Counted from the stretch's first letter, positions 17,093 through 25,618 are shown. The stretch: 56,520 nt of DNA from Bacteroidetes bacterium RIFCSPLOWO2_12_FULL_37_12 (GCA_001769655.1 MEPC01000006.1:1-56520), one strand, 5' to 3'. Translations and numbers: made by a program. Notes: generated by a model not told the origin, from the sequence alone.

Positions 17093-18439
17093 TTAAATTG
17101 TTAAATCATCAGCGATTTTCAAACATTCATCTAACACATTCAATCCTTGTTTTATTTCATCTTTGGAAATTATCAATGGAGGTGCAATTACAAAGTGGTT
17201 TACCCAGGAAACAATAAATACTCCTTTTTTCATCATTTCACCGGCAATTTTATCAACTAAAATACTTGCTCCCTGAGTTACTTTATCTTTTTTTTCATTG
17301 AATGGAGTTTTCTTTTCTCTGTTTTTTACCAATTCAACAGCCCAAAACATTCCTTTGCCGCGGATGTCACCGACAGACGGGTGTTTTGTTTTAATTTTTT
17401 CAAGTTCTGATTTAAAAAAACCTTCCATACCGGATGCTCTTTCAATTAAATTTAATCGTTTATATTCGTTAATAGCGGCAACGGCAGGAGCAAGTGTTAG
17501 AGGATGTGCTTCGTAAGTATGACCGTGTGCGAAGTAATGGTCTTCAAAAAAGTCAGCAATTTTCTGAGTCGTTGCGGTTAAACCCAGTGGCACCGCGGCA
17601 GACGTGATTCCCTTTGCAGTATACAAAATATCGGGTTTTATATTCCAGTGATCAACGGCAAACCATTTCCCGGTTCTACCCCACCCTGTCATCACTTCAT
17701 CGGCAATCAATAATACATTATGAGCGTCACATATTTTCCTGAGACGGGGAAAATATTCATCAGGTGGCACTAAGACGCCGTTTGTGCCTACAATGGGTTC
17801 CAGAAGAACAGCGGCAACATTATTCTCGTTTTGTATCATATACTCAATGTACTCAACGCAGGAAATGTCACAGCCCGGATAGCTTTTACCCATAGGACAA
17901 TGATAGCAATTACATTCAGGCGCAAAAATAACTCCGTCAATTTTTCCGGCAGGTTCTGCTGACCATCTTCTCATGTCACCGGTGCAGGAAATTCCCGAAG
18001 CTGTGGAGCCATGATATGAATTATATCTTGATATAATTTTATATTTTCCGGTGTACATGCGGGCAATTTTTACTGCCGCTTCGTTTGCTTCAGTGCCGGA
18101 GGTTGTAAAAAAATATTTAGTAAGTCCTTCGGGTAGAACCTCCAGTAATAATTTTGTAAGTTCAACTCTGGCATCGGTTGCATAACCCGGTGAAATAAAT
18201 GCCAACTGTTCTGCTTGTTTCGCAATGGAATCAACAATGGCTTTATTTTTATGCCCGAGGTTTACGCACATTAATTGCGATGAAAAATCGAGATATTTTT
18301 TTCCGGAATCATCGATAAAAAAACACCCTTCGGCATCTTTTACGTGCAAGGGTTTCCATCCTTTCTGGAATTTCCAGGTTCCGTAGGTATAGCGTGCTGT
18401 AATTTCGGAGGCAGTGCCTTGGGTGAATGTGTTGCGCAT
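17093..18439 (-). CDS. Class III PLP-dependent aminotransferase
   Basis: A 448-residue omega-amino-acid:pyruvate type transaminase. Landmarks: FTTSGTEANEAAVKIAR, SYHGST, ECNCYHCPMGKSYPGC (a Cys-rich segment I associate with taurine/beta-alanine-type enzymes), LIADEVMTGWGRTG, and the PLP Lys in YTAKGITSAAVPLG. Beta-alanine:pyruvate transamination is the likely role given the neighbouring dihydropyrimidinase and the nearby malonate-semialdehyde-type dehydrogenase. Taurine:pyruvate transaminase is the main alternative. Confidence 0.85.
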   Translation of the reverse strand: MRNTFTQGTASEITARYTYGTWKFQKGWKPLHVKDAEGCFFIDDSGKKYLDFSSQLMCVNLGHKNKAIVDSIAKQAEQLAFISPGYATDARVELTKLLLEVLPEGLTKYFFTTSGTEANEAAVKIARMYTGKYKIISRYNSYHGSTASGISCTGDMRRWSAEPAGKIDGVIFAPECNCYHCPMGKSYPGCDISCVEYIEYMIQNENNVAAVLLEPIVGTNGVLVPPDEYFPRLRKICDAHNVLLIADEVMTGWGRTGKWFAVDHWNIKPDILYTAKGITSAAVPLGLTATTQKIADFFEDHYFAHGHTYEAHPLTLAPAVAAINEYKRLNLIERASGMEGFFKSELEKIKTKHPSVGDIRGKGMFWAVELVKNREKKTPFNEKKDKVTQGASILVDKIAGEMMKKGVFIVSWVNHFVIAPPLIISKDEIKQGLNVLDECLKIADDLTI

Positions 18440-18462
18440 GGGGTTAGTTTTAAGGGGCTAAA

Positions 18463-19044
18463 TTAATGAAAATTTTTTAGTTCTTTATATCTGTAACAGC
18501 TAATCAGATGGTCATTGATCATTCCAGCCGCCTGCATGAAGGCGTAACAAATAGTGGAACCCACAAATTTAAACCCTTTCTGAAGAAGGTCCTTGCTCAT
18601 TTTATCAGAAATTATTGTTTTTGAAGGCAATTCTTGTAAGGATTTCCATTTATTTATAATTGTTTTCCCACCGGTAAATTGCCAAATATATTTATCAAAA
18701 GAGCCATAAGATTTCCGGATGGCAATAAATGCCTTGGCGTTTGTAATTGTTGCATTTATTTTCAACCGGTTTCTGATAATGCCGGCATCTTGCATCAGTT
18801 TTTCAATTTGTTTTTTTCCATAAATTGAAATTTTTTCGGGGTCAAAATTTTTAAACGCTTTTCTGAAATTTTCCCGTTTGTTAATAACGGTGCTCCAGCT
18901 TAATCCTGCCTGAAAAGAATCAAGAAGCATGTACTCAAAAAGTTTCCGGTCATCATGCAGTGGCACTCCCCACTCTTCATCATGATAGTTTTTCATTTTT
19001 TCTGAGGAAAGACACCAGGGGCATCGGGTTATTAAGGTTTTCAT
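18463..19044 (-). CDS. tag: DNA-3-methyladenine glycosylase I
   Basis: A 193-residue base-excision enzyme. It opens with TRCPWCLSSEKMKNYHDEEWGVP, has FEYMLLDSFQAGLSWSTVINKRENFRKAF, and ends with GSTICYAFMQAAGMINDHLISCYRY. The Cys and His residues near both ends form the zinc snap of the Tag family. I use the ATG at 19044; the open frame continues to 19152, but that part overlaps the pseudouridine synthase gene and matches nothing in the family. Third gene of a tight operon with hemC and the pseudouridine synthase gene (gaps of 11 nt). Confidence 0.95.
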   Translation of the reverse strand: MKTLITRCPWCLSSEKMKNYHDEEWGVPLHDDRKLFEYMLLDSFQAGLSWSTVINKRENFRKAFKNFDPEKISIYGKKQIEKLMQDAGIIRNRLKINATITNAKAFIAIRKSYGSFDKYIWQFTGGKTIINKWKSLQELPSKTIISDKMSKDLLQKGFKFVGSTICYAFMQAAGMINDHLISCYRYKELKNFH

Positions 19045-19055
19045 GATTTCATATT

Positions 19056-19775
19056 TTACCCCCACTTTTCTAATATCTTCAAACAGGTTGAAAAATCTTT
19101 CGGATAGGGGGCTGAAAAAGATAATGATTTTCCATCTATGGATTCGAAGCAAATTGATAATGCATGTAACGCAGTTCTTTTGATTAAGGGCTTAGGTTCT
19201 TCTTCTTTTTTATGCTTAAAATCTCTTTTTAAATCTGATAATGTCAGATGTTTTCCGCCGTATTCAACATCTCCTAAAATAGAAGAATTAAGGTAGGAAA
19301 GATGAACCCGTATCTGATGCATTCTACCGGTTTTGGGCTTACATTCTATCCATTGGCATTTTCTAAATTTTTTGAGTGAATTTAAAATAGTGACACTCTC
19401 TTTTCCATTGAGAATATCTATTTTTGCGTGGTTTCTGCTTGTAATAGAGATAGGAAAATCTGCTAAAAAATCTATAAAATCACGATTACCTGACGCTATT
19501 GCGTGATATATTTTTTCTATTTTATGATGTTCAAATTGCGCTGAAAGGTGTTTAAAAGAGGCATCGTTTTTGGCAAATACCATAACGCCGGAGGTTTCTT
19601 TATCGAGACGATGACATACTTTCAGCGCAGGGTTATAGTTGAGCAGGTTTTCATATAACGATTCCGGTTCATTTGCACTATTGTCCTGTAATGTCGAAAT
19701 ATAGGATGGTTTATTGATGATGAAATAATTTTCATCCTCAAAAAGAATCGTATTTTTTATAGCGGAAATATTCAT
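19056..19775 (-). CDS. RluA-family pseudouridine synthase
   Basis: A 239-residue enzyme. The catalytic motif is HRLDKETSGVMVFAK (near residue 56, Asp as nucleophile), with KPKTGRMHQIRVHLSYL for substrate binding and ALHALSICFES near the end. There is no S4 RNA-binding domain at the N-terminus, so it is the short form. RNA target not determinable. It sits between hemC and tag with 11-nt gaps on both sides; the three functions are unrelated, so co-transcription is probably of convenience. Confidence 0.92.
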   Translation of the reverse strand: MNISAIKNTILFEDENYFIINKPSYISTLQDNSANEPESLYENLLNYNPALKVCHRLDKETSGVMVFAKNDASFKHLSAQFEHHKIEKIYHAIASGNRDFIDFLADFPISITSRNHAKIDILNGKESVTILNSLKKFRKCQWIECKPKTGRMHQIRVHLSYLNSSILGDVEYGGKHLTLSDLKRDFKHKKEEEPKPLIKRTALHALSICFESIDGKSLSFSAPYPKDFSTCLKILEKWG

Positions 19776-19786
19776 ATAGTTTAGGA

Positions 19787-20692
19787 TTATATCGTACCTG
19801 TAATTTTTCTAATCATTTCCCCCAAACGCTCCCCCAGCCATTCTGCTTTTGACAAACTTCCTGAAATGTTTTCTTTCACCATTCTATCTCCCTCAGGATT
19901 CAGAAAACCTCCAGATAAGGAAATAATCCCTTTTTTAATTGTGCCCAAACAAAAAAACGGTTTACTGCATCCTCCTCCCACTTTCTCAAGGAATGTTCTT
20001 TCAGCGATAACACAAAATTCAGTGGGTTTGTGATTAATAATTTCGCGGATATTATCAAAACCCGCTGATTTTTCTTTCAGACATTCAATTGCCAACGCGC
20101 CTTGTCCGGGAGCCGGTAACCATTTTCCCAATGCAAATTTTTTAACTACCATATTATCAAAGCCCAATCTTTTTACCCCTGCCCCTGCCAGTATTAAAGC
20201 ATCGCACTTACCTTCCTTCATCTTGCGAATCCGTGTTTGAAGGTTCCCACGCATTTCTACAATTTTAACGTGAGGAAAATAATAATTTAAAAGCGCTTTC
20301 CGTCTTGCCGAAGAAGTTCCAATGCATAATTTTTTACTTTTATTTTCTATTTCAATCCCTTTTTTGTGACTAATTAAAACATCATGGGCTATTTCTCTTT
20401 TAGTAAATCCAAGTAGTGCCATGTCATCCGGTAAATCGGTTTGTACGTCTTTTGCGCTGTGAACTGCAAGATCAATTATATTTTTGCGCAACGCATCTTC
20501 CAATTCTATAGTGAATACTCCTTTAGCTCCAATGGCAGGAAGTGGCACTCCTGTTTTTTTATCTCCTAAGGTCTGCATGGAAATAATTTTAACAAAATAG
20601 TTGTGTTTTTCAAGCAATTTCCCCACAAATTGTGTTTGCCAGAGAGCCAATGGACTTTTTCGTGTGCCTATCCGGATTGTTTTGAAAAGCAT
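19787..20692 (-). CDS. hemC: Hydroxymethylbilane synthase (porphobilinogen deaminase)
   Basis: A 301-residue enzyme assembling four porphobilinogens into the linear tetrapyrrole for haem. It shows RIGTRKSPLALWQT, DLAVHSAKDVQTDLP (family usually VHSxKD), GTSSARRKAL for cofactor-binding arginines, PAPGQGALAIE, and the dipyrromethane-carrying Cys in KVGGGCSKPF, where most relatives have GGCxxP. First gene of the operon with the pseudouridine synthase and tag genes. No other hem gene is near. Confidence 0.96.
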   Translation of the reverse strand: MLFKTIRIGTRKSPLALWQTQFVGKLLEKHNYFVKIISMQTLGDKKTGVPLPAIGAKGVFTIELEDALRKNIIDLAVHSAKDVQTDLPDDMALLGFTKREIAHDVLISHKKGIEIENKSKKLCIGTSSARRKALLNYYFPHVKIVEMRGNLQTRIRKMKEGKCDALILAGAGVKRLGFDNMVVKKFALGKWLPAPGQGALAIECLKEKSAGFDNIREIINHKPTEFCVIAERTFLEKVGGGCSKPFFCLGTIKKGIISLSGGFLNPEGDRMVKENISGSLSKAEWLGERLGEMIRKITGTI

Positions 20693-20738
20693 GAGTTAAG
20701 AGTTAAAAGTGAAAAGTTAAGAGTTAAGAGTTAAGGTT

Positions 20739-20879
20739 ACTACTCACCACAGAGGCACGGAGAACACAGATTTGCACAGAGAATAACCTTGGAAATATAT
20801 ATTTTGAATAATCAACTCTGTGTTTCTTTGTGTTCTCGGTGTCTCCGTGGTTTTGTATTTTATTACCTGGCTGAGTAGT
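20739..20879. repeat. Palindromic intergenic element
   Basis: Outer 8-bp ends ACTACTCA (20739-20746) and TGAGTAGT (20872-20879) enclose long imperfect arms: 20746-20781 (ACCACAGAGGCACGGAGAAC...) against 20816-20851 (...TTCTCGGTGTCTCCGTGGT). The central 34 nt is AT-rich. It fills the gap between hemC and the leucine-rich repeat gene. A run of GAGTTAAGAGTTAA-like words (20696-20736) precedes it. The CACAGAG...CTCTGTG type is one of several palindromic families I associate with environmental bacterial genomes. Confidence 0.75.
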
Positions 20880-20885
20880 TACGAA

Positions 20886-21857
20886 TTAAGAATGTAACAC
20901 TTCAACTCCTCGCTCTTTAAGTTCATTTAAAATTTTTAATTGCGATTTTTCCAGCGGATTTCCACTTAAAATGAGTTTTTTCAAGGATAAAAATCCTTTG
21001 CGTAATATTTCTATATTTCTTATGCCGTTCATTTTCAAATCAAGTACTTCAAGATTTTGAAGAGGATGTAGTCCCGAAATGTCCGTGAGATTATTGCTAA
21101 CCATTTTTAATTTTCTAAGATCGTTTAATTTTTCCAACCCACTTATTTTTGTCAGATACCAACAACCGTTAACCGTTAACTCTTCCAGAGTGGGCATTTC
21201 TAAAAATGAATTTATATGAGATAATTCTCTGGATGAAATATGAAGGATTTTTAAATTTTTTAGTTTACTTAGTACTCCGGTTTCAATTTTTTCCCGGGGT
21301 GAAATAAATAATTCTTTCAAATTTTCAGCTGACACCAAACCATCCCACTCAGAAATTAAACAATTTTTCAAGTATAATGATTCGAGAAATGGAAAATGGT
21401 TGAGATTTTCTATGCAATTGATGCCCCTGTTTGAGGACAAATGTAAGGTCTTTAAATGATGAAGTGATGAAATATTCTCAATCTTTTTAATCCGGTTATG
21501 TGTCATTATTAAATGTTCCAGGTCTGTGAGATGTTCTAAGTTTTCTAACCTTAAAATTTCATTAAAAGAAAGGTCTAGCGTTTTAAGTTTTTTAAGTGAT
21601 TCCAGCCCTTCTATTCTCTGAATACCATTATGCGAAATTTCAAGGTGAACTAACGAAGATAAATTTTCTAACTTGTTGATTTTTAGTATATTATGATTAT
21701 TTATTTTAAGTGTTTTTAGCTGAGAAAATTTTTCCAAACTCTCAATTTCTGAAAATTTGTCATTTGCATCGTCTTTTATAAGCTCGTAATCCAGATTAAG
21801 TTCCTGAGTTACCTTAATAACTTCTGGTAAAAAATTATTTTGAATGTAGTTTTTCAA
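20886..21857 (-). CDS. Leucine-rich repeat protein (SDS22-like)
   Basis: A 323-residue protein without a signal peptide. Residues about 40-320 consist of about 12 repeats of 21-25 residues with the pattern LxxLxxLxLxxNxIxxIExL (for example LKTLDLSFNEILRLENLEHL), closest to the 22-residue SDS22-like class. Such proteins bind other proteins; no catalytic domain is attached. The neighbours give no hint of the partner. It stands alone between two palindromic elements. Confidence 0.88.
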   Translation of the reverse strand: MKNYIQNNFLPEVIKVTQELNLDYELIKDDANDKFSEIESLEKFSQLKTLKINNHNILKINKLENLSSLVHLEISHNGIQRIEGLESLKKLKTLDLSFNEILRLENLEHLTDLEHLIMTHNRIKKIENISSLHHLKTLHLSSNRGINCIENLNHFPFLESLYLKNCLISEWDGLVSAENLKELFISPREKIETGVLSKLKNLKILHISSRELSHINSFLEMPTLEELTVNGCWYLTKISGLEKLNDLRKLKMVSNNLTDISGLHPLQNLEVLDLKMNGIRNIEILRKGFLSLKKLILSGNPLEKSQLKILNELKERGVEVLHS

Positions 21858-21947
21858 TATTTTTTGTTAAATTTGTGAATTATAAGGTTCGTTATTGCTC
21901 AGTTCCTCCGCAATTAAACCAAATATTGATTAAGAAAAAAAATTTTA

Positions 21948-22015
21948 GCCACTGATTACACGGATTAAAAATGGTTTTAAGATTTATTATAACAATAATC
22001 CGTGTAATCTGTGGC
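21948..22015. repeat. Palindromic intergenic repeat
   Basis: GCCACTGATTACACGGATTA (21948-21967) is the reverse complement, with one mismatch, of 21996-22015. The loop is 28 nt. It lies upstream of the lipoprotein gene at 22118. Confidence 0.75.
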
Positions 22016-22117
22016 AAAATTGTATTTTTTCATTTTGGACTGAAAAGTGACAAAATTGACTTATAACTTAGATTTAAAATTCCAAATATACTCTTGTTAT
22101 TTTAAAAATTTGCGCTC

Positions 22118-22672
22118 GTGAAAAAATTATTATTTCTGTCATTGATATTTTTAAATGGTTGCTTCCAATTGCGTGATGCAGAAGGTCCGAAGGAAGTGAA
22201 TAGTGATTGGTCCTCTCCTACTGAGCCCTCCATCCTGATGAATAACCTATCACTGGCATTTAAAAAATTCAATTCAGAAAACTATCAACGGTGTTTTTCT
22301 GAAAATTTTACTTTCACACCGGACCCATCTGTTTCAAGGTCAAATCAAGGGGTCTTTCAATCCTGGTCAAAAGAAAATGAAAATGAGTATTTACAGAATT
22401 TAAAAAGCAAATCACCCTCCTCTTCACAAAATACGTTTTACCTCTCTTCATCAACTGAAAAATTCATCAAAGCCGACTCCGTTGAATATTCATCCCGTTA
22501 CAGTATTCAGGTTTTTCATAGTCAAAAAAATTTTTCTACCCAATATTCCGGAAAACTTATTTTTATATTAACAAAAAACAAATTCAGTGAGTGGCAGATC
22601 AGCAAATGGACGGATACTAAAATCAGTAATAAAGAATCGTGGACGGAGTTGAAGTTGAATTTTAGTAATTAG
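22118..22672 (+). CDS. Lipoprotein of unknown function
   Basis: A 184-residue protein with a lipoprotein signal (LIFLNGCFQLRD, lipidated Cys15). The body begins with SPTEPSILMNNLSLAFKKFNSENYQRCFSENFTFTPD, a pattern of lipoproteins with an NTF2-like cone fold in which an initial helix carries the residue run N-Y-x-x-C/S-F. It ends in WQISKWTDTK...SWTELKLNF. No catalytic residues can be assigned. ATG at 22118; no partner in an operon. Confidence 0.65.
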   Translation: MKKLLFLSLIFLNGCFQLRDAEGPKEVNSDWSSPTEPSILMNNLSLAFKKFNSENYQRCFSENFTFTPDPSVSRSNQGVFQSWSKENENEYLQNLKSKSPSSSQNTFYLSSSTEKFIKADSVEYSSRYSIQVFHSQKNFSTQYSGKLIFILTKNKFSEWQISKWTDTKISNKESWTELKLNFSN

Positions 22673-22684
22673 TAAAAATTATCT

Positions 22685-22802
22685 AACCTTCAAGGTTAGC
22701 TGGTGCCTTAAATCTCAAACCTTCAAGGTTAGCTGGCGCCTTAAATCTCAAACCTTCAAGGTTAGCCGGCGCCTCGAATCCTTACTAAACCTTGAAGGTT
22801 TA
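22685..22802. repeat. 33-nt direct repeat array of palindromic units
   Basis: Three head-to-tail copies of a 33-nt unit start at 22685, 22718 and 22751. Each begins with the palindrome AACCTTCAAGGTT followed by AGCYGGYGCCT. A fourth, inverted-looking palindrome AAACCTTGAAGGTTT closes the array at 22787-22801. There are no spacers, so this is not a CRISPR. It lies between converging genes (lipoprotein and ispG) and may act as a terminator. Confidence 0.85.
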
Positions 22803-22818
22803 CCCTATTTTCTATTTT

Positions 22819-24957
22819 CTATCTAATATTTTCCTCCACCCACCTTCCGTCCTCTTTTATTAATTTAATTAATTCATCTACCGATTCTTCGGCGTTTACT
22901 GATTTTGTTACAACCTCTTTCCCTCTGTATAAAGCAATTTTTCCAGGACCTACGCCTACATATCCGTAATCGGCATCCGCCATCTCCCCGGGTCCATTCA
23001 CAATGCACCCCATAATGGCAATTTTTAATCCTTTAAGATGGTCTGTTCTCATTCGGATTCTGCTGGTGGTTTCCTGAAGGTCAAAGAGCGTTCTCCCACA
23101 GGAAGGACAGGAAATGTATTCCGTTTTAAATATTCTGGTTCTGCTTGCCTGCAATATTCCGAATGAAACAAGATTCAATAATTTTATTTCTTCGGGAAGA
23201 ACATTGATTGAATTTATGGGGAGCAAAATTCCATCGCCAAATCCATCAAGCAATAAAGATCCTGTGATCGTAGCCGCCTCCATCTGATAATTCTGAGTCG
23301 TTTTCACTGCCCATTTCTGAGGAATGGTGTTGGGTAAATAAGTTTCGGATTTTAAAGAAGGTGTATTCAAAACGGGTGAAAGAACAACCGGAGCATGAAT
23401 GCCTTTTTTCAATAACAGAAAGAAAAATTTTCTGAATTCTCCTATATGATTTACAGCTGTGCTTTTCAAAATAAATACAACTCGTTTATCATTTTCAAAA
23501 ACATCCAATACATTTTCTTCATAATCGGGTAATGTTATTTCTACAAAAATAATTTTAGCGGGAGCAAGTCCTTTATTTTTAGAAGTGAAATATTCATTAC
23601 TATTGCACAAAGGATAACTAAAATTAGTGTCACTTTGTGTCACCCATGCGCTAAAGTCAACTATAGCCCTCAGTCCGTTTGGAAGCATGAAAGAGGAAAT
23701 ATTTTTTCCTAAATAGATATAATCGCAACCGGCTTCCGACATGTTCCATTTATCTAACCCCGGGGAATAAAAATGCCCTGCTGACTCCAATAATTTGTAG
23801 GATACTCCCCCATTTGAGAAATCAATAATCACTCTCGGTACATTTTTCCCACCTATATTTATAATTTCATGAGTGTTTCTCCTTTTATAATCATAAGGAT
23901 TATAAAATAAATTAGTTTCAGAAATAAAAGAATCATGGTTAGGATTCAAACCATTTCCATTGGTATTGTTTATTGCTATTTCAAAACCTTTAACTGACTG
24001 CTGTTTATCTGATTTCAATTTCCTGTTAATAGTTCTTAAATTCCTGTTAATAGTTCTTAAAGAATCTACAAGTACAAATCCTACAGGCGCTTCAAATTCC
24101 GGGTCCTCGGTCAATGAAACTCTTACCGTATCTCCAATTCCATCTCTTAACAAACTTCCAATACCCATGGCTGATTTAATTCTACCATCAGCGCCATCTC
24201 CTGCTTCAGTTACTCCCAGATGAATAGGATAATTCATTTTTTCCTTCCACATACGGTTTACTAATAAACGATATGCTTGTACCATCACCTGCGGATTACT
24301 TGCTTTCATGGAAAGTACCAAGTCATGAAATCCTTCATCTTCACAAATTCTAATAAATTCCAGAGCGGACTCAACCATTCCCATAGGATTATCTCCATAC
24401 CTGCTCATAATTCTATCAGATAACGACCCATGGTTTGTGCCAATCCTTAAGGCAGTCCCATGTTCTTTACAAATTTTTACAAGCGGTAAAAAACGTTCAC
24501 GGATTCTTTCTAATTCTTCGGAATAGGTCTTGTCAGTATATTCCAAAACCTGAAATTTTTTCTTGTCCGCAAAATTTCCCGGATTAATTCTGACTTTTTC
24601 CACTATGCGGGCGGCAATTTCAGCGGCTCCTGGAGTATAATGGATATCGGCTATTAAAGGTACATGACAACCGGAGGCATTTAAAGATTTTTTTATGTTT
24701 TCGAGATTCCGTGCTTCGTTTAAACTGGGTGCAGTAATCCGAACATATTCAGAGCCCGACTCCACCATTCGTAGAATTTGATCAACACATCCTTTGGTAT
24801 CCATAGAATCTACTGTGGTCATGGATTGAATACGGATAGGATGGTCACCTCCCAGCGGAACATCTCCGATTTTCACAACCCTTGTAGGTATGCGCTGATA
24901 GTTAAAATGGCTCAGGCAATAGCGAAGGTCTGTGAGTATGAGTTCCTGGGTAATCAT
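22819..24957 (-). CDS. ispG: 4-hydroxy-3-methylbut-2-enyl diphosphate synthase, long form
   Basis: A 712-residue enzyme of the MEP isoprenoid pathway. The N-terminal TIM barrel (about 1-295) has VKIGDVPLGGDHPIRIQSMT and LRIGTNHGSLSDRI. A large insertion (about 300-585) separates it from the C-terminal [4Fe-4S] domain, with CPSCGRTLFDLQ and IMGCIVNGPGEMADADYGYVG. The insertion is the form seen in Bacteroidota, Chlamydia and plants. At about residues 300-313 a 21-nt exact duplication gives the sequence RTINRNLRTINRKL; the frame stays open. A TAATTTTG box lies 30 nt upstream. Confidence 0.95.
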   Translation of the reverse strand: MITQELILTDLRYCLSHFNYQRIPTRVVKIGDVPLGGDHPIRIQSMTTVDSMDTKGCVDQILRMVESGSEYVRITAPSLNEARNLENIKKSLNASGCHVPLIADIHYTPGAAEIAARIVEKVRINPGNFADKKKFQVLEYTDKTYSEELERIRERFLPLVKICKEHGTALRIGTNHGSLSDRIMSRYGDNPMGMVESALEFIRICEDEGFHDLVLSMKASNPQVMVQAYRLLVNRMWKEKMNYPIHLGVTEAGDGADGRIKSAMGIGSLLRDGIGDTVRVSLTEDPEFEAPVGFVLVDSLRTINRNLRTINRKLKSDKQQSVKGFEIAINNTNGNGLNPNHDSFISETNLFYNPYDYKRRNTHEIINIGGKNVPRVIIDFSNGGVSYKLLESAGHFYSPGLDKWNMSEAGCDYIYLGKNISSFMLPNGLRAIVDFSAWVTQSDTNFSYPLCNSNEYFTSKNKGLAPAKIIFVEITLPDYEENVLDVFENDKRVVFILKSTAVNHIGEFRKFFFLLLKKGIHAPVVLSPVLNTPSLKSETYLPNTIPQKWAVKTTQNYQMEAATITGSLLLDGFGDGILLPINSINVLPEEIKLLNLVSFGILQASRTRIFKTEYISCPSCGRTLFDLQETTSRIRMRTDHLKGLKIAIMGCIVNGPGEMADADYGYVGVGPGKIALYRGKEVVTKSVNAEESVDELIKLIKEDGRWVEENIR
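24020..24061. repeat. 21-nt perfect tandem duplication inside ispG
   Basis: Positions 24020-24040 and 24041-24061 are identical (TTCCTGTTAATAGTTCTTAA plus A). The length is a multiple of three, so it adds seven residues to the insertion domain of IspG without breaking the frame. Confidence 0.9.
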
Positions 24958-24986
24958 TATGACATTAATGGTTTTGTGCTAAATTA

Positions 24987-24994
24987 CAAAATTA
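24987..24994 (-). promoter_or_regulatory. Putative -7 box for ispG
   Basis: TAATTTTG on the minus strand, 29 nt upstream of the ispG ATG, fits TAnnTTTG. A divergent TAACTTTG (25031-25038, plus strand) could serve the lipoprotein gene at 25206, though at a long distance. Confidence 0.4.
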
Positions 24995-25111
24995 CTCAAT
25001 TTCAGCTATTTATTATTATTAAAATATTATTAACTTTGCAGACAATTTTAAAAAAAGCAGGATACGGCCTGAAAGATAACAAGCACATAACCGTTTGTAT
25101 GTGTAATATTA

Positions 25112-25191
25112 GGGCATCTCTAAAAACAGATATTTTTCCTCTCCCCACCCTCTCCAAGAGAGGGACATAAAGGTTGTTTTTAGAGATGCCC
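25112..25191. repeat. 80-nt palindromic element (GGGCATCTCTAAAAA family), copy A
   Basis: Perfect 17-bp terminal inverted repeats GGGCATCTCTAAAAACA (25112-25128) and its complement (25175-25191), with an inner CCTCTCC...CTCTCCAAGAGAGGGACAT core. The same outer ends and core recur inside a coding sequence at 32391-32479. The small size, terminal repeats and dispersal fit a REP or MITE-like element. It lies 14 nt before the start of the Cys/His lipoprotein gene and may shape its 5' leader. Confidence 0.8.
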
Positions 25192-25205
25192 ATAAATAAA
25201 ACAAA

Positions 25206-25577
25206 ATGAAAAAGTATTTGATAATTTTAGCTACGATGTTGTTTGCGTGTTCTTCAGGCGAACAAAGTTCTACCGAAGGAACCGAAAATGAAACCACTGC
25301 TACTGAACAAACCAGTACCGAATCAACTCCTGAAGCAACCCCCGCAACGGAAGGCACTGCTTCGGCTGACATGGGAGGAATGGAGCATAAATGCTCTGAT
25401 ATGTGTAAAGACGGAAATCATGCTTATGCACATGGAGAAAATGGGCATACTTGTTCCGATGCCTGCATGAACATGGGAGAGCACAAATGTGCAGAAATGT
25501 GCAAAGACGGAAATCATGAATATGCACATGGCGAGAAAGGACATTCCTGCTCGGATGCGTGTAAGAAGACAATGTAG
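25206..25577 (+). CDS. Cys/His-rich repeat lipoprotein
   Basis: A 123-residue protein with a lipobox (MLFACSSGEQ, lipidated Cys15), a Thr/Glu-rich linker (about 20-55) and two copies of a 31-32-residue repeat: HKCSDMCKDGNHAYAHGENG-HTCSDAC and HKCAEMCKDGNHEYAHGEKG-HSCSDAC. Each repeat has four Cys and three or four His, strongly suggesting metal binding (Zn, Cu or Ni) on the outer or periplasmic face. Family not recognised. The next gene (DUF167) starts 41 nt later in the same direction. Confidence 0.8.
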   Translation: MKKYLIILATMLFACSSGEQSSTEGTENETTATEQTSTESTPEATPATEGTASADMGGMEHKCSDMCKDGNHAYAHGENGHTCSDACMNMGEHKCAEMCKDGNHEYAHGEKGHSCSDACKKTM

Positions 25578-25618
25578 GATTGGTTTTTGGAGTTAGTACA
25601 GTTATTATTTGAATTTTA

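Noticed and set aside
19045-19152. N-terminal extension of the Tag glycosylase
   Set aside because: Overlaps the pseudouridine synthase gene in another frame and is not family-like; the ATG at 19044 is better.
22685-22802. Regular 33-nt repeats as a CRISPR array
   Set aside because: The copies are directly contiguous without spacers and no cas genes are present.
25109-25372. Minus-strand ORF opposite the Cys/His lipoprotein
   Set aside because: It is antisense to the lipoprotein, whose signal peptide and repeat structure are clear, and it runs through the palindromic element.
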